In this document: piece by piece, positions 1 to 13,947 of the stretch
How positions within the stretch are numbered: position 1 is the stretch's first letter
Layout: every line of letters begins with the position of its first letter
NCBI GenBank assembly: GCA_013398615.1
Contig: VZSR01003282.1
Span: 3,799,509 to 3,863,508 of the forward strand
Reading direction: 5' to 3'
DNA: 64,000 nt
From: Brachypodius melanocephalos
Lineage: Eukaryota; Chordata; Aves; Passeriformes; Pycnonotidae
Notes under the pieces: generated by a model
The model's database searches: none
Told to the model about the DNA's origin: nothing
What the model saw: the letters and a program-made list of their open reading frames with translations, nothing else
Translations under genes and position numbers: made by a program

Positions 1-3000
1 AGATACCACACGGCAGAAAATTGGAGGGGGGTGGGGTTTGAGCTTCTCATGTTTACTTATTTTTAACCTAAAAAATCTCATGCTCTCATAGACGCCAAAG
101 AAGAGAGGAATTCTTTGTAACGACCACTGTTCAAAGCTAAATATTGCTACAGATGGGAACAGAAGGACTTTTTGCTCATCCTGCACTGCACATCTGGAGC
201 GCATCGCCTGCACCGCGGCCGGCAGCGGGGACTGCGCGCATCAGATGCCGTTAGTCAGAAAATGTGTTAGCACAAAGAAATTATGGGAAGCGTGCTGCAT
301 GGTCAGATGTAAGGAAAAGCACCATTTGTAGATTTGTTAGTCAATTAGGCTTTATTTCAAGTGATTCCCCCAAGGCTTCTTGAGGTAGGAGCATTTGTTT
401 TCCTTCGTTTCACCTAAGCCTGCTGTGATTCTGTGACTGCAGAGTTCCATAAAGCCTCAATATTTTGATTCTCTGAACTCTTACACAGAGCATCACCTCT
501 GCTTTGACCTCTGTTCTGGGCCTTTCTAAATAACCACATAGCATCCAACACCGATACAGCCCAAAAAAAGGGAGAAAATCCTGCACAAAACTATCAAACA
601 TTGTCCTATCAAGGTTCTCAACCTGTCATTTAGGTTATTAATTAAATTAAGAATATGGTGTCACCATTTTGGTTAACAAATAGCCCTGGTCAAGACAGGT
701 GGCTTACAACACCTCTCTAAATTCCATCTTTAGGAAGCATGTTATTCTTTTCATTTCCTAATCTAAAGTTGACCTCTGAAGTTTCCAATACTCTAAAAAA
801 AAAAAAAATCCTCACTCTTCAGCAAACAAATCTTGATATACATAAACAAGAGACATTTGGGAAAAATCCAGATAATTTCTAGTCCATAGTGCTTACCTAC
901 CATTAATACTTTGTTCTCCAATCAGAGGGTATATTAAATGGAAAAATGCCACACTATAACTAGCAGAACAGATCAGAGGATGTGATTGATTGGCATCACC
1001 TAATTATACTGAGATAAAATAGGAAATAAATTCATAGAAATCTAAGTCAATTTGCTGAGTGAAAAGACTGAGAAAAGAAAAAAGTTGAATAGTTTACTTG
1101 TAATGAATAATCTGAGTAACTATGGAATTTCAGTAAAAAATACAGCAGATATTTCAAAGTTACATATTTACTAGAAAGATCTTCAAAAACCTTTTTAAAA
1201 AGTAAAATGTCTGCTGAACTTTTCTGACATTTACAAAAGTAATTAATTAATATGATTAAGCAAATTAGATTGAGGCAAAGTCTGACTGATTGTAAAGCAT
1301 TCTGCAAGAGCCACCTGTTTGCTAGAAAGATTAGATACTATGGTGCTGGCAGCTAGAAAAAAACAGAGAATTATGAAAGTTAACATCTATATATACAGAT
1401 CTTTGAGATCTGTCTTTTCTGACATGCTTCACCAGATTTTCTCAGCTTTACCTGAGAGAAGAATTGTCCATAAGACATTTTTGTTTGGAAGAAAGCGCTG
1501 ATGATAAACAAAATTAAAGACACTGCTAACTAGGTCAGTAAGGGTATTTACGGATCTGGTTCCAAACAGGGTACATCAGCTCCTCTGTATCCAGCTAACC
1601 AGTTCTCAAAGCCCAGGACAATCCTAGCAGTAGCCACTTTCTCTACAAATTTGCTCTCCTTCACCTTGAGGGCAGCAGTGAATGTTCCTGCTGCATAGAC
1701 ACAGTATCTCAATTTAGCAGTTAAGAATCAAACTACTGGTAGGAATAATTGCCATGAGGTGCTATAAAACATGCACTTGTAGGATACTGATCCCTGGTGA
1801 TCATTTACAACTTGGAGCAAAACTTGAAACCAGGGTAGAGGGGTGCTTTTTTGCTATTCAATAAGGTTTTACTATCCCTATTAACATAAGGTCCCAGTCA
1901 TACATCTTATGGATGGAACAAACCCATCGCCTCCATCAGTAGGAGCATGCAGTGAAAGTCTAAGCGGGCAGACACCACACCCAGCTTTAGAATACTTAGA
2001 TGAGATGGTTGAACTTGTCTTCATGGTTAAGTGTCAGCAGACTCGAGAGAATCCAGCTGATATTGAGTCAGGAAGGGGATGAGGACTGGAGCAGGAGTGT
2101 AGACTTGTGTTTATAGTGCTGGTACAATAGCTCTGGGCACTGTCCTCTACAGCACAGCATATCAAAGACCTTGAAGTCTGGAGAGGACGCAGGAGATGGA
2201 AAAGAACAATTTTCCAAGAGGCAAAGGAACAGATAAAGGTGTGGAGAAGAGCAGAATCCCAGCCGCTTTTGAGGACAGCCTCTGGTCAGGACAGCCTAGT
2301 TCCCAGGAAAGGACAGAAGGGCCGTCAGTTCCATACAGTGGTGTCAATGCCACTATTTTTTTTTCCATAGAAACGATGCCTTAGTGCTCACCCCGTACCC
2401 TGGAGCTTAGCTGAGGTTACCACAGAGCCCTGTGTGTTGGATCACCACCACTGAAACACACTGGGCAGTAACCAGTGCTGCAAATCACAGTCCTGCAAAA
2501 GGGAAAACGCTAACAAATGGACGTGTCTGTGAGAAAGAAAATGCTGCATACAGAAATTAGCAGAGCTGATTGCTAGGTATGCTCAATTAGGAGTGTATAT
2601 ATGGACTTTTCTAGAAATAGCTTTAGGCATGCTCAGCCCTGCTGCTTGCACTATATATCTGCCATAAAGATTAACTAAACACAATGTTAGAGATGCAAAA
2701 AAACCCCGTGATTTGGAAGTTCTGACATAAACAGTCCCTGAAAAGGAAGCAAACAGAGCACACATTGTCTATGCCATTTGTGAGCCAGTGGATCTAATGG
2801 TTCACTTACTTTACAACCTGCTTTGGAATAATTTGGCACATCTCTAATTTTAACAAGCTTCAGTGGGATTAGATAAAAATGCAGACTTTGTTTACATCAA
2901 TTAACACTCAAAGAAGTACAAAAGAACTTGTTAACTGCGTTTATGAACAAAAAGTAGCAGAGTGAGAGTTTGTCCAAACGAAGTTACTGTTCGACTTGCT

Positions 3001-3240
3001 CAGATTGGCACCATTGTCTCTGGAAGCCTAAAACCAAAAACCCAAGAACGGAGCTGCATTTTCAAAGAGGCAGATGTGTATTTTTAATTACATCAGCAGA
3101 TCTAATCGATGTTTCTGATAACTGCATTGCCAGGTTTGCATGCATCAGACTCACTGAGATGGCTGCTTCCCCTCACGTGCCATGTAGACATTCACTGAAT
3201 CAAGTGGAAAACCAAAACTATCACTGACAAATGCATTGGC

Positions 3241-3320
3241 CATTGCTACATTATTATTCCTGTTTCCAATTATTTTGCCCCATTGCTGTATTATTATTCC
3301 TATTTCCAATTATTTTGCCT
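3241..3320. repeat. Tandem duplication, two 40 bp copies
   Basis: Positions 3241-3280 and 3281-3320 are near-identical head-to-tail copies beginning CATTGCT and containing TTATTATTCC and TTTCCAATTATTTTGCC. They differ at about four positions, so the duplication is not brand new. Confidence 0.9.
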
Positions 3321-4387
3321 TGACTGATTATAAGCACATCCTTCTCTACATGCTACAGAGCTGGAAAGAAAATGTGGATGGCTTCAAATCTAGTCCTAAC
3401 AAATGGACACATCATATATGTGCCTGATAAAAGGTTTTCAATTTTAGCAATTATATTAATAAAGACGGAGAGGAAAAGTGGGTAAAAGTAAGGGCTTTAA
3501 AAATGAGGGAAGGAAAAAAGTGCATTATGGAATATACAAGTAGTATGTAGTATATATGAGCTGAATTCTGAAAAGATTCATTTATTTTTCATCATAAATA
3601 TTTTGCCCCTTGTATCATTTCCGGACATCTCTGTGTTCAAACTTCTAGATAACACAAGAGACACCTCTTTGTGACCGTCTCAGGATCAGTCACTTCTAAG
3701 GAAGCTTCCTGTTCCCTCCTCAGGTGCCTCCTTTTCCATCTTTTCCTCATTAATAGTTCAGGGGTTCATAAAACAATGTTGTCACTAAATCACAATGCTT
3801 TTAATTACATTTTCTGTGCGGTCAAGAGGCCTGGGCACTATATAAATGAAGTTTTTGTTCCTCTAGCAGCCTGCCATTGTAATTAGAAGTGATCAACGGA
3901 GCTGAGCTGCTCACAGGCACTGCCACCAGTGAGAGCATTGGTCAGCGCTGTGATCCCAGTCCTGAAACACCACAGCTTCTCCCTCCTGACAGGACAAAAT
4001 AACTCTTACAACCCAACAACCAGTCTACAACTGCACTAACAATGGCAGAAGGTGTCTGGGACAGCCTGGTGAGCTCAAGCATTGCGGATCAGAGCTCTGC
4101 TGAGCTGCAACAACAAATGGAATCAATTCCTTCCAGAGGCTCTGCACTCCTGGACTTGTAGAATGTGACTTAACAAAGCTCAGACCAGCAAGGGAAAGCA
4201 AGGAAAGGGTCTTTAATTAATGGAGCCACACTTGCTGTACCACAAACTCCATTCCTTAAGGTAGGGATGGTAGGGGGGAAAAAAGAATTTGTTATTTTTA
4301 TGGGAATAGAACAAAGAGAACTCAAGAGCAAGATGAATTATATACCATCAAATGTAGCTTATACACAGCTGATTTATTTCTTTCCTC

Positions 4388-4419
4388 CTTTTTTTTTTCT
4401 TTTTTTTTTTTTTTTCTTT
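4388..4419. repeat. T-rich homopolymer tract
   Basis: A 32-base tract that is almost all T, broken by two Cs. No adjoining repeat body was recognised. Confidence 0.85.
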
Positions 4420-5699
4420 AAGAATGAAAGGAGGGAAAACTTAGGAAAGTAACAAGAAGGAAAATGTTCCTCCAAGGTGAAAAAAAATCAAATTGTGATA
4501 AGTAAGTAAAAAATATTCTCAAACTTTTAAGTGTAAATATGGCATTTCCAGTGTCATGGTCTAAACAAAGTCTTTTGAACCCCACAAAGAGGAACAAGAG
4601 TGTTGGGACTTGGAGTCTCCTCTCTACCAGTGGGAGTTGATGAAACCATGACAGCCCAAGCAAACAGCCATGCACACATTTAATATTCAATAAATTTTGT
4701 TCACAGAGGCTACCTGGAACAGCCCATAAGTATCATAATACCTGAAACAGCCCGTAAGTATTCACACAGATCTCTAATGCATGGATATCCAGCTCTGTCA
4801 GAGAAACCCTGTTCCAAAATCCCCTCTAAACAAAACCAGCCCCAAATGCAGAATATCACAGCACATGCAGATTAATCCCTGATAGGTATCCAAACCCTGG
4901 ACAATCTAATAGCAGCTTAGCATTGATTGCATACTGCACAACAATTTAGGGTTTGTTTTCCATTAGCAAACACCTCAAATTAGATGAAAGGGAGAAAAAG
5001 TTCCCTAGATACAAGCATTAAATATTTATCAGCCTTATGTCTGCTCTGTCACCACTCCTCTAAGAAAGTCCATTAATTAAATACTTTAGAAACGATTAAA
5101 ACACTTCCTTAGAACTTATTGGCACCTGTTAATTCACTGACCCTACGAGGCTATGGCAGTAAATGTCTCGTTTGATTGCTTCTCTCACCAATAAATCAGC
5201 AGCTTAAAGACAAAGGAGACATGATGCAACTCCATGTACACAACATTGCCTTAAAACACAAAAGCCAGTATCCAGAGGCAAAGAAACAGAGCATTTATGT
5301 AGACAGGGCAGCACAAATAATCTATTTAACCTAATCTTTTAATTACAGGAAACATCTCGTAGCAAGACATACAAGAGCAATGAAATGACCCAGAGCTAGA
5401 AATCAAGATGATGTATTTGTGCATGTGAAAGTAACACCAGCAGAATTCATAAAAGAAAACCTCCTTGGGCATTATTATCTTTCCATCAGGATACACTGTC
5501 ATCACATCGAGAACAGGAGAAAAAAAAAATGGCTTAAAATATGTTATCAAAATACAAATAAAGGAAAGGGAAAAGAAAACAAGAGGAGAGAAAGGTAAAA
5601 TTAGAAGCGGGGGGAATGCAGGTAAAAGGAAATCTCTGTTTGAATTATAAACCAGGACCATTTTGGGACTGGGGAGAGAAAAGAAATAAAGGACAGACC

Positions 5700-6200
5700 C
5701 CAATATCTTGGCACAGCACAGCACAGCACCTACTCCACTGCAGAAGCTGCAGCGATTTTTGGTGTCATTATTTACTCAGTAACAAACTACTCAGCAGAGA
5801 GGGGGGCTCAAATCTGGCCCTGCTTGGGCAGCATGCAAATCCTCTCCCACTCCTCGGCGAGCTTTTTAAGGATAGCTGGCAGAGAGTCCCCTGAAGAGTC
5901 CTGGCAATGCCACAGTCTGCGGTGGGAACCGAGCATCTTGCAAAGAACCCCTGAGATGCTCCTACCCCCTCAAATCTGCGCGAGAGGAGAAGTGTTGCCT
6001 GCAAGGGGGAGCGAGACGGAGCGTGTGTGCAGGAGAGGGGGAGAAAACACTGCTGGTAATTATAAAAAGAGTTCCTGAGATGCCAGGAGACGGAGAGAAT
6101 AATTGATCCCGAGCAAAAATAATGACAATAAATTGCCCACTCCTCGCTGCGTGCAGTGTTTTCTCCTTTTCCCCGTTTTGACCCTTTGTTCGGATCCTTT
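5700..6200. promoter_or_regulatory. CpG-enriched intronic patch, possible regulatory element
   Basis: Within AT-rich intron, this stretch contains more than a dozen CpGs (for example near 5860, 5920, 5978, 6010 and 6145), purine-rich runs and a TATAAAAAG at 6061. CpG is depleted elsewhere in the window, so local retention suggests an unmethylated or constrained element. No gene start could be tied to it. Function is inference only. Confidence 0.3.
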
Positions 6201-6510
6201 ACCTTGCTGCATCAAAGTTATTACGGAATATTTGGAAAAAAAAAAAAAAATTGGCTTCCCTTCATTTGATCTCCACCATTGGATTACATTCTTCCTCCTC
6301 CCTGCACACAGTTCTTCACTCCCACATTCATTTTCCCCATTTCTTTGTTTACGTTCAATTTTACCATATTTCTTCACACTTTTTCTACATGGGTAAAGCC
6401 TATGTTATGTTCCAACACACATTACTCTCTCTCTTTCCTTACTTTGCACTTTTTTAACTGATCGTGTAGAATATTTGTTTCCAGAATGACAACAAAATAA
6501 TCCAAACAAA

Positions 6511-6515
6511 ACAAA

Positions 6516-6567
<52 letters not shown>
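6511..6567. repeat. (CA)n followed by a 40-base A homopolymer
   Basis: A short CA run leads straight into uninterrupted A at 6528-6567. Length may vary between individuals or be affected by sequencing error. Confidence 0.9.
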
Positions 6568-6576
<9 letters not shown>

Positions 6577-9500
6577 TGTATGCAATGGTGAAAACATGTT
6601 TCTTTTCACTCCAACTGCAGCCCTAGCTGAATTGTGCTGCCATTGTTTTCCAACAGAACTTGCATTTCCAAACTTGGGAATTCCCATCAGTCTGTCTGAC
6701 AGAATTTTCCTGTTTTTTCTCAGAAGGTGTGCATTTTTCAAATGCCAGTAACTTACCACTACAGAATTTCCCAGGAGTAACAGCTTGGTTTGAGGGACTC
6801 TTATTCAAAAGCTTTACTTCCAAAAAAAAAAAAAAAGTAATTTGAAACAGAAGAATCAAAACTGATTATTTACATTCTATAAATCAAAACAAAACTACAA
6901 CCAATGCATTTCAAAATATTGCCATAATTATTTTCTACACACTGATAAATTGCTGGACATACTTTCCTGAGCGCTGGTTGGCAGTTCCTTGATCACTAAA
7001 CACAATGTTTATTTAATTTTAGATTGTGAATATAATTATTAAAAGTGTGATTACAAATCATTAAAAAAAAAAAAAAGATAAACAGGAATATACAGAGTAT
7101 ACAGGGGGGGAAAAAATCCTCAAACAACAAACTAAACACAAGGGGAGCATATTTCAGGTGTATTACAGTGGTTTTTAAAGCTCCTTCTGTGGGCAGGTGT
7201 ACCCTTCATTGAAAGGTCTATTCCCAGGGTGAATTCCCAGGTTGAGTCAATCCCAGGGGAAGGAGCTCAGGCCCATCAGGGGCAGAGCATCCCAAGTCAG
7301 GAGACAAAGTTGGGAGTCACAGCCATGGCCACTGTGCTAGTCTGGGAAGTAAGAAGCAGCAAAGCTCAGGAAGTCTCTGTCAACAACCCTGACTCCATTC
7401 TCTGAAATCTTCTACTGAAGTGGCAAAGATGTGAAAATGTATTCACCCCACTTTTCTCAGCACGGATAGAAGACAATGTCCATCAACCCCCCCTCCCCAA
7501 AAAAGGGAATTATTTTCTGAATAAAGTATATTTTCTCTTTATAATCTTAGCAACCTCAGCTTTCTTTCTCCAACAGTAAAAGTCAGGGGGTATTAAAAGC
7601 TGCAGAGTCATAACACAGTATTCCAAGTATGGAGAAAGACAGTTCTTCTCTCAAACTCCCACATTCACGCCCAAAATTTTCCTTTTGTGGCCTCTCAAAG
7701 AGGGCTTGGGCTGTGCCAGCCCTGGCACAGACACAGCCCTATCACTCCGAAAGGTGGAAGAAGTAAAAAAGCCTGGTATTATTTACACCCGCACAGATCT
7801 GTTCCATCTAACTCTGGTGTAAATCAGGAGAGTTTGGGTGAAATTAATGTTTTAACATCAATGGAGGGCGTCCTGTGACCCTCAGTCAAAATCCAACATG
7901 CAGAGTCTATAACAGCCCCACCAGGAAGGTATGGATGGACTGGGAATGGACTTTGCTACCATAACTAAAATGAGAAGTAAAAACCCCCAGTAAATTCACA
8001 GTATATTGATTTAAGTACTACGGATGAGGTATTGAAATAAACAGATATTTGTCCTTTCAATTTCTTACTCCGTGGCCCTGCTTTGTTTCCTCCTTTTAAC
8101 TTTACCACGCATTAACAATTTCTCTGAATTAATTCAAGGCATTTCCGGCAGCACGTGATTAAAAATGTCCATTTTTAATTGTTTTTCAGCGGCAGTAATG
8201 GTTGAAACTCAAGTCTGCTTAGTCTGCTTGAGAGCTGGGCAAGGGTGGTAACAGGTTATTTCAACAGTTCAGGGTAAAATTGGGATCACTCACTTAACTC
8301 TGCAGTATCAGTGCAATCCATCTCAGTCCATAACAGATGACATGTTCAATAGAATATGTAAAGTATGCCTCCACCTAGTGATGACTATGTACAAATAATA
8401 GAAAATAATAATAATAATTATTCTATTACTTAAGAGAATCACAGTAATTGGCTCCCATTTTCCCAAATTAAAATGTGCTCTCATGCAAATATTCACATAT
8501 ACAGATGCATACTTTGCCTCCAGAAAAATTTGTTTAAAGCTCAATCTGTGACAATTTACCTGCAAACTCTTGACTTGAAGGAGCGTACTTACATACTAGA
8601 TTTTAAGTACATTAAAATTTCAAATAATAATGCATTTGTAGCAATCACTACTATTAGAAAGACAAGAAAAAAATAATTGGGGGGGGGTGACTGAAGTGCT
8701 GTTGATTTTAAGTGTTAAAGTTGTCTGATAATTTAAGTTTGATCTACTGTTTTTAAGTGAAATGGTAAACAAACCACATCCCCTCCTTGCAACTTTGTTT
8801 GCCAAAGAAAATGTTTGCTAAACTTCTTGGATCGCTGTGTTTTACAGATGCAATTGCAGATGCAGCGGCTGAAATTCCCAGGAATTTATTTACACCAAAT
8901 CAGAGGAGAGGTTATGAAAGGAAAAATTATATTAAAAAAAAATTAATTTTTAAAAAAGACAAAACCAATAAATCCTCCTAACAGTAAAAAAACCCCCAAC
9001 ATTCCGGAATTCAAGAAACGCAGCCCTTGAACTCAAATTTTTAACAACTCCCATCATCCATATAAAAATAGTCTCTAACTGGGATCAATTGGAGGCGCAT
9101 CCTCAAAATCAATAAACCCGAGGAGGAGGTTTGAAAAGTCCGGGTCTCTGGCGGAAAACGTTCTTGTGGGTTTTCCTTTCATCTGGGAACTACCTTAAAT
9201 GGCTTCTCAGGCCGACTGGTCTTGCATTACCATTTCAAAAAAGTCTCCCCATCCCATTAGTGGTCCATGAATCACAGTTTAGGAATTCCTGCTCAGCTGA
9301 AAACCAGAGGTGTAGTATCTGAAAGAGAAGGGCAGGTCACTGCCTGCTGCTCTCCCCTTGCATTTAAATTGCCTCCCATTGTCCATATAGCACCTTCAAG
9401 CATCCAAAAAAACATCTTCTTCGCAAATCACTCCTACACACACACAAAAAAAGTGAATCCCAAACCTCTCCTTTGGCATCCCTCTGCACACAAATTCAGA

Positions 9501-10275
9501 GGACAGCCAAGGCTCCCCATGCCCAGCCAATTCCAAATATCTGCCTCAGCCATTAAAGAGAAACACAAAAAAAAAAAAATGGAGTCAAGTGGCTTCGCCA
9601 AGATTTTAAAAAATGTAGTGGCTGAATACAGAAATATCAGCACCAAACATATAAACAAGTCAGATTTGATTATCTCTGAGTGAGTTCATTTAGGATTCGT
9701 TTTTCTCTCTCAATTTTTTTTTTCCCCCAAGAGTTTGATGAAACAAGGGAATGTTTGAGTACCTATCAAGTTACTTTTTTTTGTTCATATTAGCTTACAT
9801 TAAGTTAAAAAAAAAATGAAAAAATCTTAATACTCTTAAATTAATTTAACTGCTTTCAGTTAAGAGAAGCACTAAACCTTAAAATACTAAAGAATCAGAA
9901 AACCCAGTCTTCTTTTGCATTTCTTAGATTTTTCTTTCAGCTGCTGATTGCCAGAACTAAGAAAATACCATTTTCCCAGTTCATGAGTGCACAAAACACA
10001 GCACCAAGGGCCACACTCACATCAGAGATGCTTTATCGAGTTCACCCTGCTGACTATCTGTAGCCATAATTCTCATTACAGGCTTTATCTTGAACCAGCT
10101 CGTCCTTGTGAAGCTATTTACCATTTCCCTATTTGCTGATCAGAAGGTAATCACCATTTTAAAACACAAATGTACTACCTAAGGAATAATTTAGAGAACA
10201 TAGGTCTGTGGGGATATTCTTAAATATATATATATATTGGTTGATTCATAAACCAGTTAAATAAATGTTAATTGC

Positions 10276-10354
10276 AGAATAGTTTGGGTTGGAAAGGAAA
10301 GGTCACCTGTTCCAATCTCCCTGCCCTGGGCAGGGATGCCTTCCTCTAGACCAG
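10276..10354 (-). mobile_element. CR1 LINE 3' fragment
   Basis: On the plus strand it reads GAATAGTTTGGGTTGGAAAG, then a GGTCACCTGTTCCAATCTCCC block, GGGCAGGGATGCC and CTCTAGACCAG. This is the reverse complement of the 3' end of avian CR1, so the element points to the minus strand. Only about 80 bases remain. It stops shortly before the minisatellite. Confidence 0.85.
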
Positions 10355-10444
10355 TTAATAGTCTGAATTACTCAACCAGGCACCCTGCAGGATGAATCCT
10401 TGGGGAAAGGGAGAGACTCAACCACAGACTGGGCAGCTCTGGCC

Positions 10445-11325
10445 ACTGTCCTCATCCCTGTCCACCTCCACTGCCCAAATCCCTCCTCACTTCCACTGCC
10501 CTCATCTCTGCCCAGCTCCACTGCCCTCATCCCTGCTCACTTCCACTGCTCAAATTCTTGCCCCATCTCTGCTCACTTCCACTGCCTCATCCCTGCCCTC
10601 CTCCACTGCCTGCCTCCACTGCCCAAATCCCTGCCCTCCCTATGCCCAATCCCTATCCCATGCATGCCGGCATCCCTGCCCACCTTCCCTGCCCAAATCC
10701 CTGTTCACTTCCGCTCCCCTCATCCCTGCCTGCATCTATACCTCTCATCCTTGCCCGTATCCCTGCCTGCATCCACTGCCCAAACCCCTGCCCACTTCCA
10801 CAGCCTGCCTTCCTTACCCTCATCCCTGCCCGCATCCACTGCCTGCATCATTGCCCACTTCCACAGCCCAAATCCCTGCTCACTTCCACTGCCTGCACCC
10901 CTGCCTGCATCCACTGCCTAAATCTCTGCCCGCATCCCTGCCTGCATCCCTGCCCACTTCCACTGCCTAAATCTCTGCCCACATCCCTGCTCACTCCCAC
11001 TGCCTGCATCCCTGCCTGCATCCACTGCCCGCATCCCTGTCTGCCTCCACTGCCCGCATCTTTGCCCAAATCCCTGCCCACCTTCGCTGCCCAAATCCCT
11101 GCCGGAATCCCTGTCTGCCTCCACTGCCCCATCTCTGCCCACATCCCTTCCCGCATCCCTATCTGCGTCCACTATCCCCATCCCTGCCTTCCCTTCCCTG
11201 CTCGCCCTGACCGCTTCTCTGCCCGCATCCCTGCCTGCATCCCTGTCCACCTTCACTGCCCAAATCCCTGCCCGCATCCCTGTCCGCCTTCCCTTCCCCA
11301 TCCCCGCCTGCATCCCTGCCCGCCC
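10445..11325. repeat. C-rich minisatellite, roughly 12 bp period
   Basis: About 880 bases built of imperfect, shuffled modules such as CATCCCTGCCCG, CATCCACTGCCTG, AAATCCCTGCCC and ACTTCCACTGCC. A 12-base period is a multiple of three and the plus strand rarely makes a stop, so long open frames appear in every plus frame and in several minus frames; these are composition artefacts. The minus strand carries many GGG runs spaced by under ten bases. Confidence 0.93.
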
Positions 11326-11600
11326 GTGCGCTGCCCACGAGATGGCAGCAATATGTTTATGAATAATGCAGCAGAGGCTGCGGCCCATTTCGCGTGCGGG
11401 AGCTGCAAAGCGCCGCTCGCTCCTTCAGCTGCAAAACAAAATAATATCGCTCTAGCCGCCTCCTCCCCTCCCCGACTGCACAACCCTCCGTGAATTCGAC
11501 CAAAAAAACAATGGGGAAAAAAATAAGCTGCTCCTCTTGTCGCGCTGCCCGGGTTGCTTTTTCTCCTGGTCCAGGATCTGCCCAGGTCCTTGCACTCAGC
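11320..11600. promoter_or_regulatory. CpG-dense patch next to the minisatellite
   Basis: Around 16 CpGs fall in the first 180 bases, including TTCGCGTGCGGG and GCGCCGCTCGC, the densest CpG cluster in the window. It holds a CTCF-like motif at its left edge. The sequence is non-repetitive, unlike the minisatellite beside it. Candidate enhancer, insulator or internal promoter; nothing in the sequence decides among these. Confidence 0.4.
11335..11349 (+). promoter_or_regulatory. CTCF-like motif
   Basis: CCACGAGATGGCAGC matches the CTCF core consensus CCASYAGRKGGCRSY at 14 of 15 positions (G instead of a pyrimidine at position 5). Match made by eye. Confidence 0.4.
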
Positions 11601-13947
11601 CGTGCTTCTGTCCCTGACAAAATTATGTCACACGCACATTAAGCATTAACTGCTGCTACGTTTTATTTCTGCAGCACAGAAAATGCCTGTGGCTCGAAAT
11701 AAATATTTTCTTTTCTGACGGACAAATAACATCTGCACTCGTGAAAGCTGCAAGCGTGGCTGTCACAGGCTAAGTGATTCAGACAATTTCTTGAGAAGCA
11801 CATGTGTATGGGCACACACACAGACACTCGTACCTATCACAGGCACTCACGTACCAGCACTTGGATTTGCCAAAAGATGGGCTCTTAAAAAACTCAGTGA
11901 GCTGTTATAATAATCATTTTTAGCAGACAGACCTCTACACACACATAATGTCAGATGGAGGGAATACAGTGAATGAGCTTTTAAAATCAGCCTGGGTTCA
12001 TGGAAAATTTAGGGTTGCTTTTCAAGTGGATTTTGGAGATGTCCAGCATTTAGAGAGACCCCAGGCCATGGCCTGCAGTGGGTACCACACAGAGGTGATG
12101 TGCAGCGCCACAGGCAGCAGCACAACAGCTCAGGGCAGCTTCTGCTCCAGCCAGGCTTTCAAGCCTGTCCAAGACCTCCATGAGTGGTTGAAATCACACT
12201 TTACAAGAGATTTTTTTCCCTTTTTTTTTTAAACGACAATAATTGGGGAGGGAAAAAAAAAAAAAGGTAACTCTCTACATAAGATCATATTTAGCTACAA
12301 ATCAACCAAAGCTTTTTTGAGAATTTTGAATCTTATTTCAAGAAGCCAACTATAAGAAAATATTGCTTATCAGGAGTGGACTTCACTATTGCTGAAAAGT
12401 AACAACTTTTTCTTTTAATAATACTAATGATAAAATTATTAATGTTCTGATTCAGATTCACAAAATACACAAGGCCTTTCTGACATAACTGAGGTGTTTG
12501 TGTCACCCCAAAACAGACTCAAAAATCACAGCAAGTGAGAGAAACAGTTTAACAATAACTCTGTGGCACCTCTAATTTAACTGCTTGATTTGTCCTTTTT
12601 ATGAATAAAGTTGCTGTTCCTTGAAATCCTTGAAATTCCATTACAGAGGTTAATTTGATAGTAAAGTTCCTTTGAATTCTATTACAGATGTTGAAGTCTG
12701 AGTTTCTCAAAATTTTAAATTCACACTGCTGTGTTCTCCTGTTGGTTGTTTGTCTATTTCCAAATTGATTATGGCTTGAATATTAAAATATCAAAATATT
12801 AAAATATTTTTTAATATCTTATAGAAAAGTTTTTTCACTTTTGTTAAGGTTTCCTATAGAAACAAAGTCATCAAAGCCCTTATAATTTTTATGCTCCTCT
12901 CCATGTGTAAAGCTTTGCTTGTATCACTGGGCTAATGACATCTGTCCCTCTTTCTGTCACTTTTTTTGTGGGAAAACTGGCTTTATTACTTGATATTCCT
13001 TAGAATATCACATCACATGAAGAATCTCTGTGTCCACGATTCCTGAGCAATCTGAATTATTGTTCATTTTCTGTATGTTCTCTTTGGGCTAACATGAGCA
13101 ACATCAGATGGAAGAGCGAGACACTGGCAAGAGAAGGTCAAAGCCTGACCAATTCTAAAACCACATTTCTGAAACAGGTGTAGAACTGCATATTCCAGAG
13201 TGCTCCAGTTATCAGGCTATGGTTATTCTCAATTAAATAAGGATCTTTTCCTTTCTCAGCTGATTTTTCTGCCTGTTTTGCTCTTTACTAACCAGGGACA
13301 CCTCAACCCCTCCTTAGGTCCCAAGAGCAGCTACTGTCAACACAGGTGAGGTGGTTACAGTTAAATCTCCCCTTTTCATACACAAAAATTAAATTAAATA
13401 ACAAAAAAAAATAAAAATTACCAAGAATCTCTAAAGGTCTCTCCTCCTCATCACCTTAAAATATCACACTTAAGTTTTCAGAAGCCAAAGTGACTTCTCA
13501 ATTTTATAAAGTTTAAAATGCACATAGTGCAGTTTTCTACTTCCTGCAAAACTTTCCTCAATCAAGGCTGGGTTTCCTCTTCCACTATATACTCTCACTC
13601 TTACTTTGCATTTTTGATCACCCAAAATTACAGTAAACCTTATGTGACATTCAAAATGAAAGAAATTAAGAAAAAGAAAACTGAATACATGGGGAAAAAA
13701 AAAAAAAAACATTCATGGGTTTTGCTGGATTTAGATTACAGCAGAAAATAATAGATATGTTGAGAAGTCAGAAGATTATCTGCATTCATTGATTAGATTT
13801 CACTGAATATTTTGGCAGGAGCTTTGCCGGTATGGTCATTAACAAGCCAGAGAGAGAAGAGGGCATCAGAACCACAGTTGTGAGGCTGTTCCACATTGTT
13901 GTGTTCAAGGTCCCCCACTTACAGCAATAGAAAAAGTGTTTATGTAA

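Noticed and set aside
1395..1420. ACAGATCT..AGATCTGT palindrome
   Set aside because: An 8-base-arm palindrome is expected by chance in 64 kb and has no context.
5326..5724. 132-codon minus-strand hydrophobic frame
   Set aside because: F/L/S-rich translation of purine-rich plus-strand DNA; no membrane-protein family or splice context.
10392..11493. Long proline/cysteine/histidine-rich open frames up to 311 codons
   Set aside because: They are products of the 12-base C-rich minisatellite, which lacks stop codons in all plus frames; several minus frames are open for the same reason.
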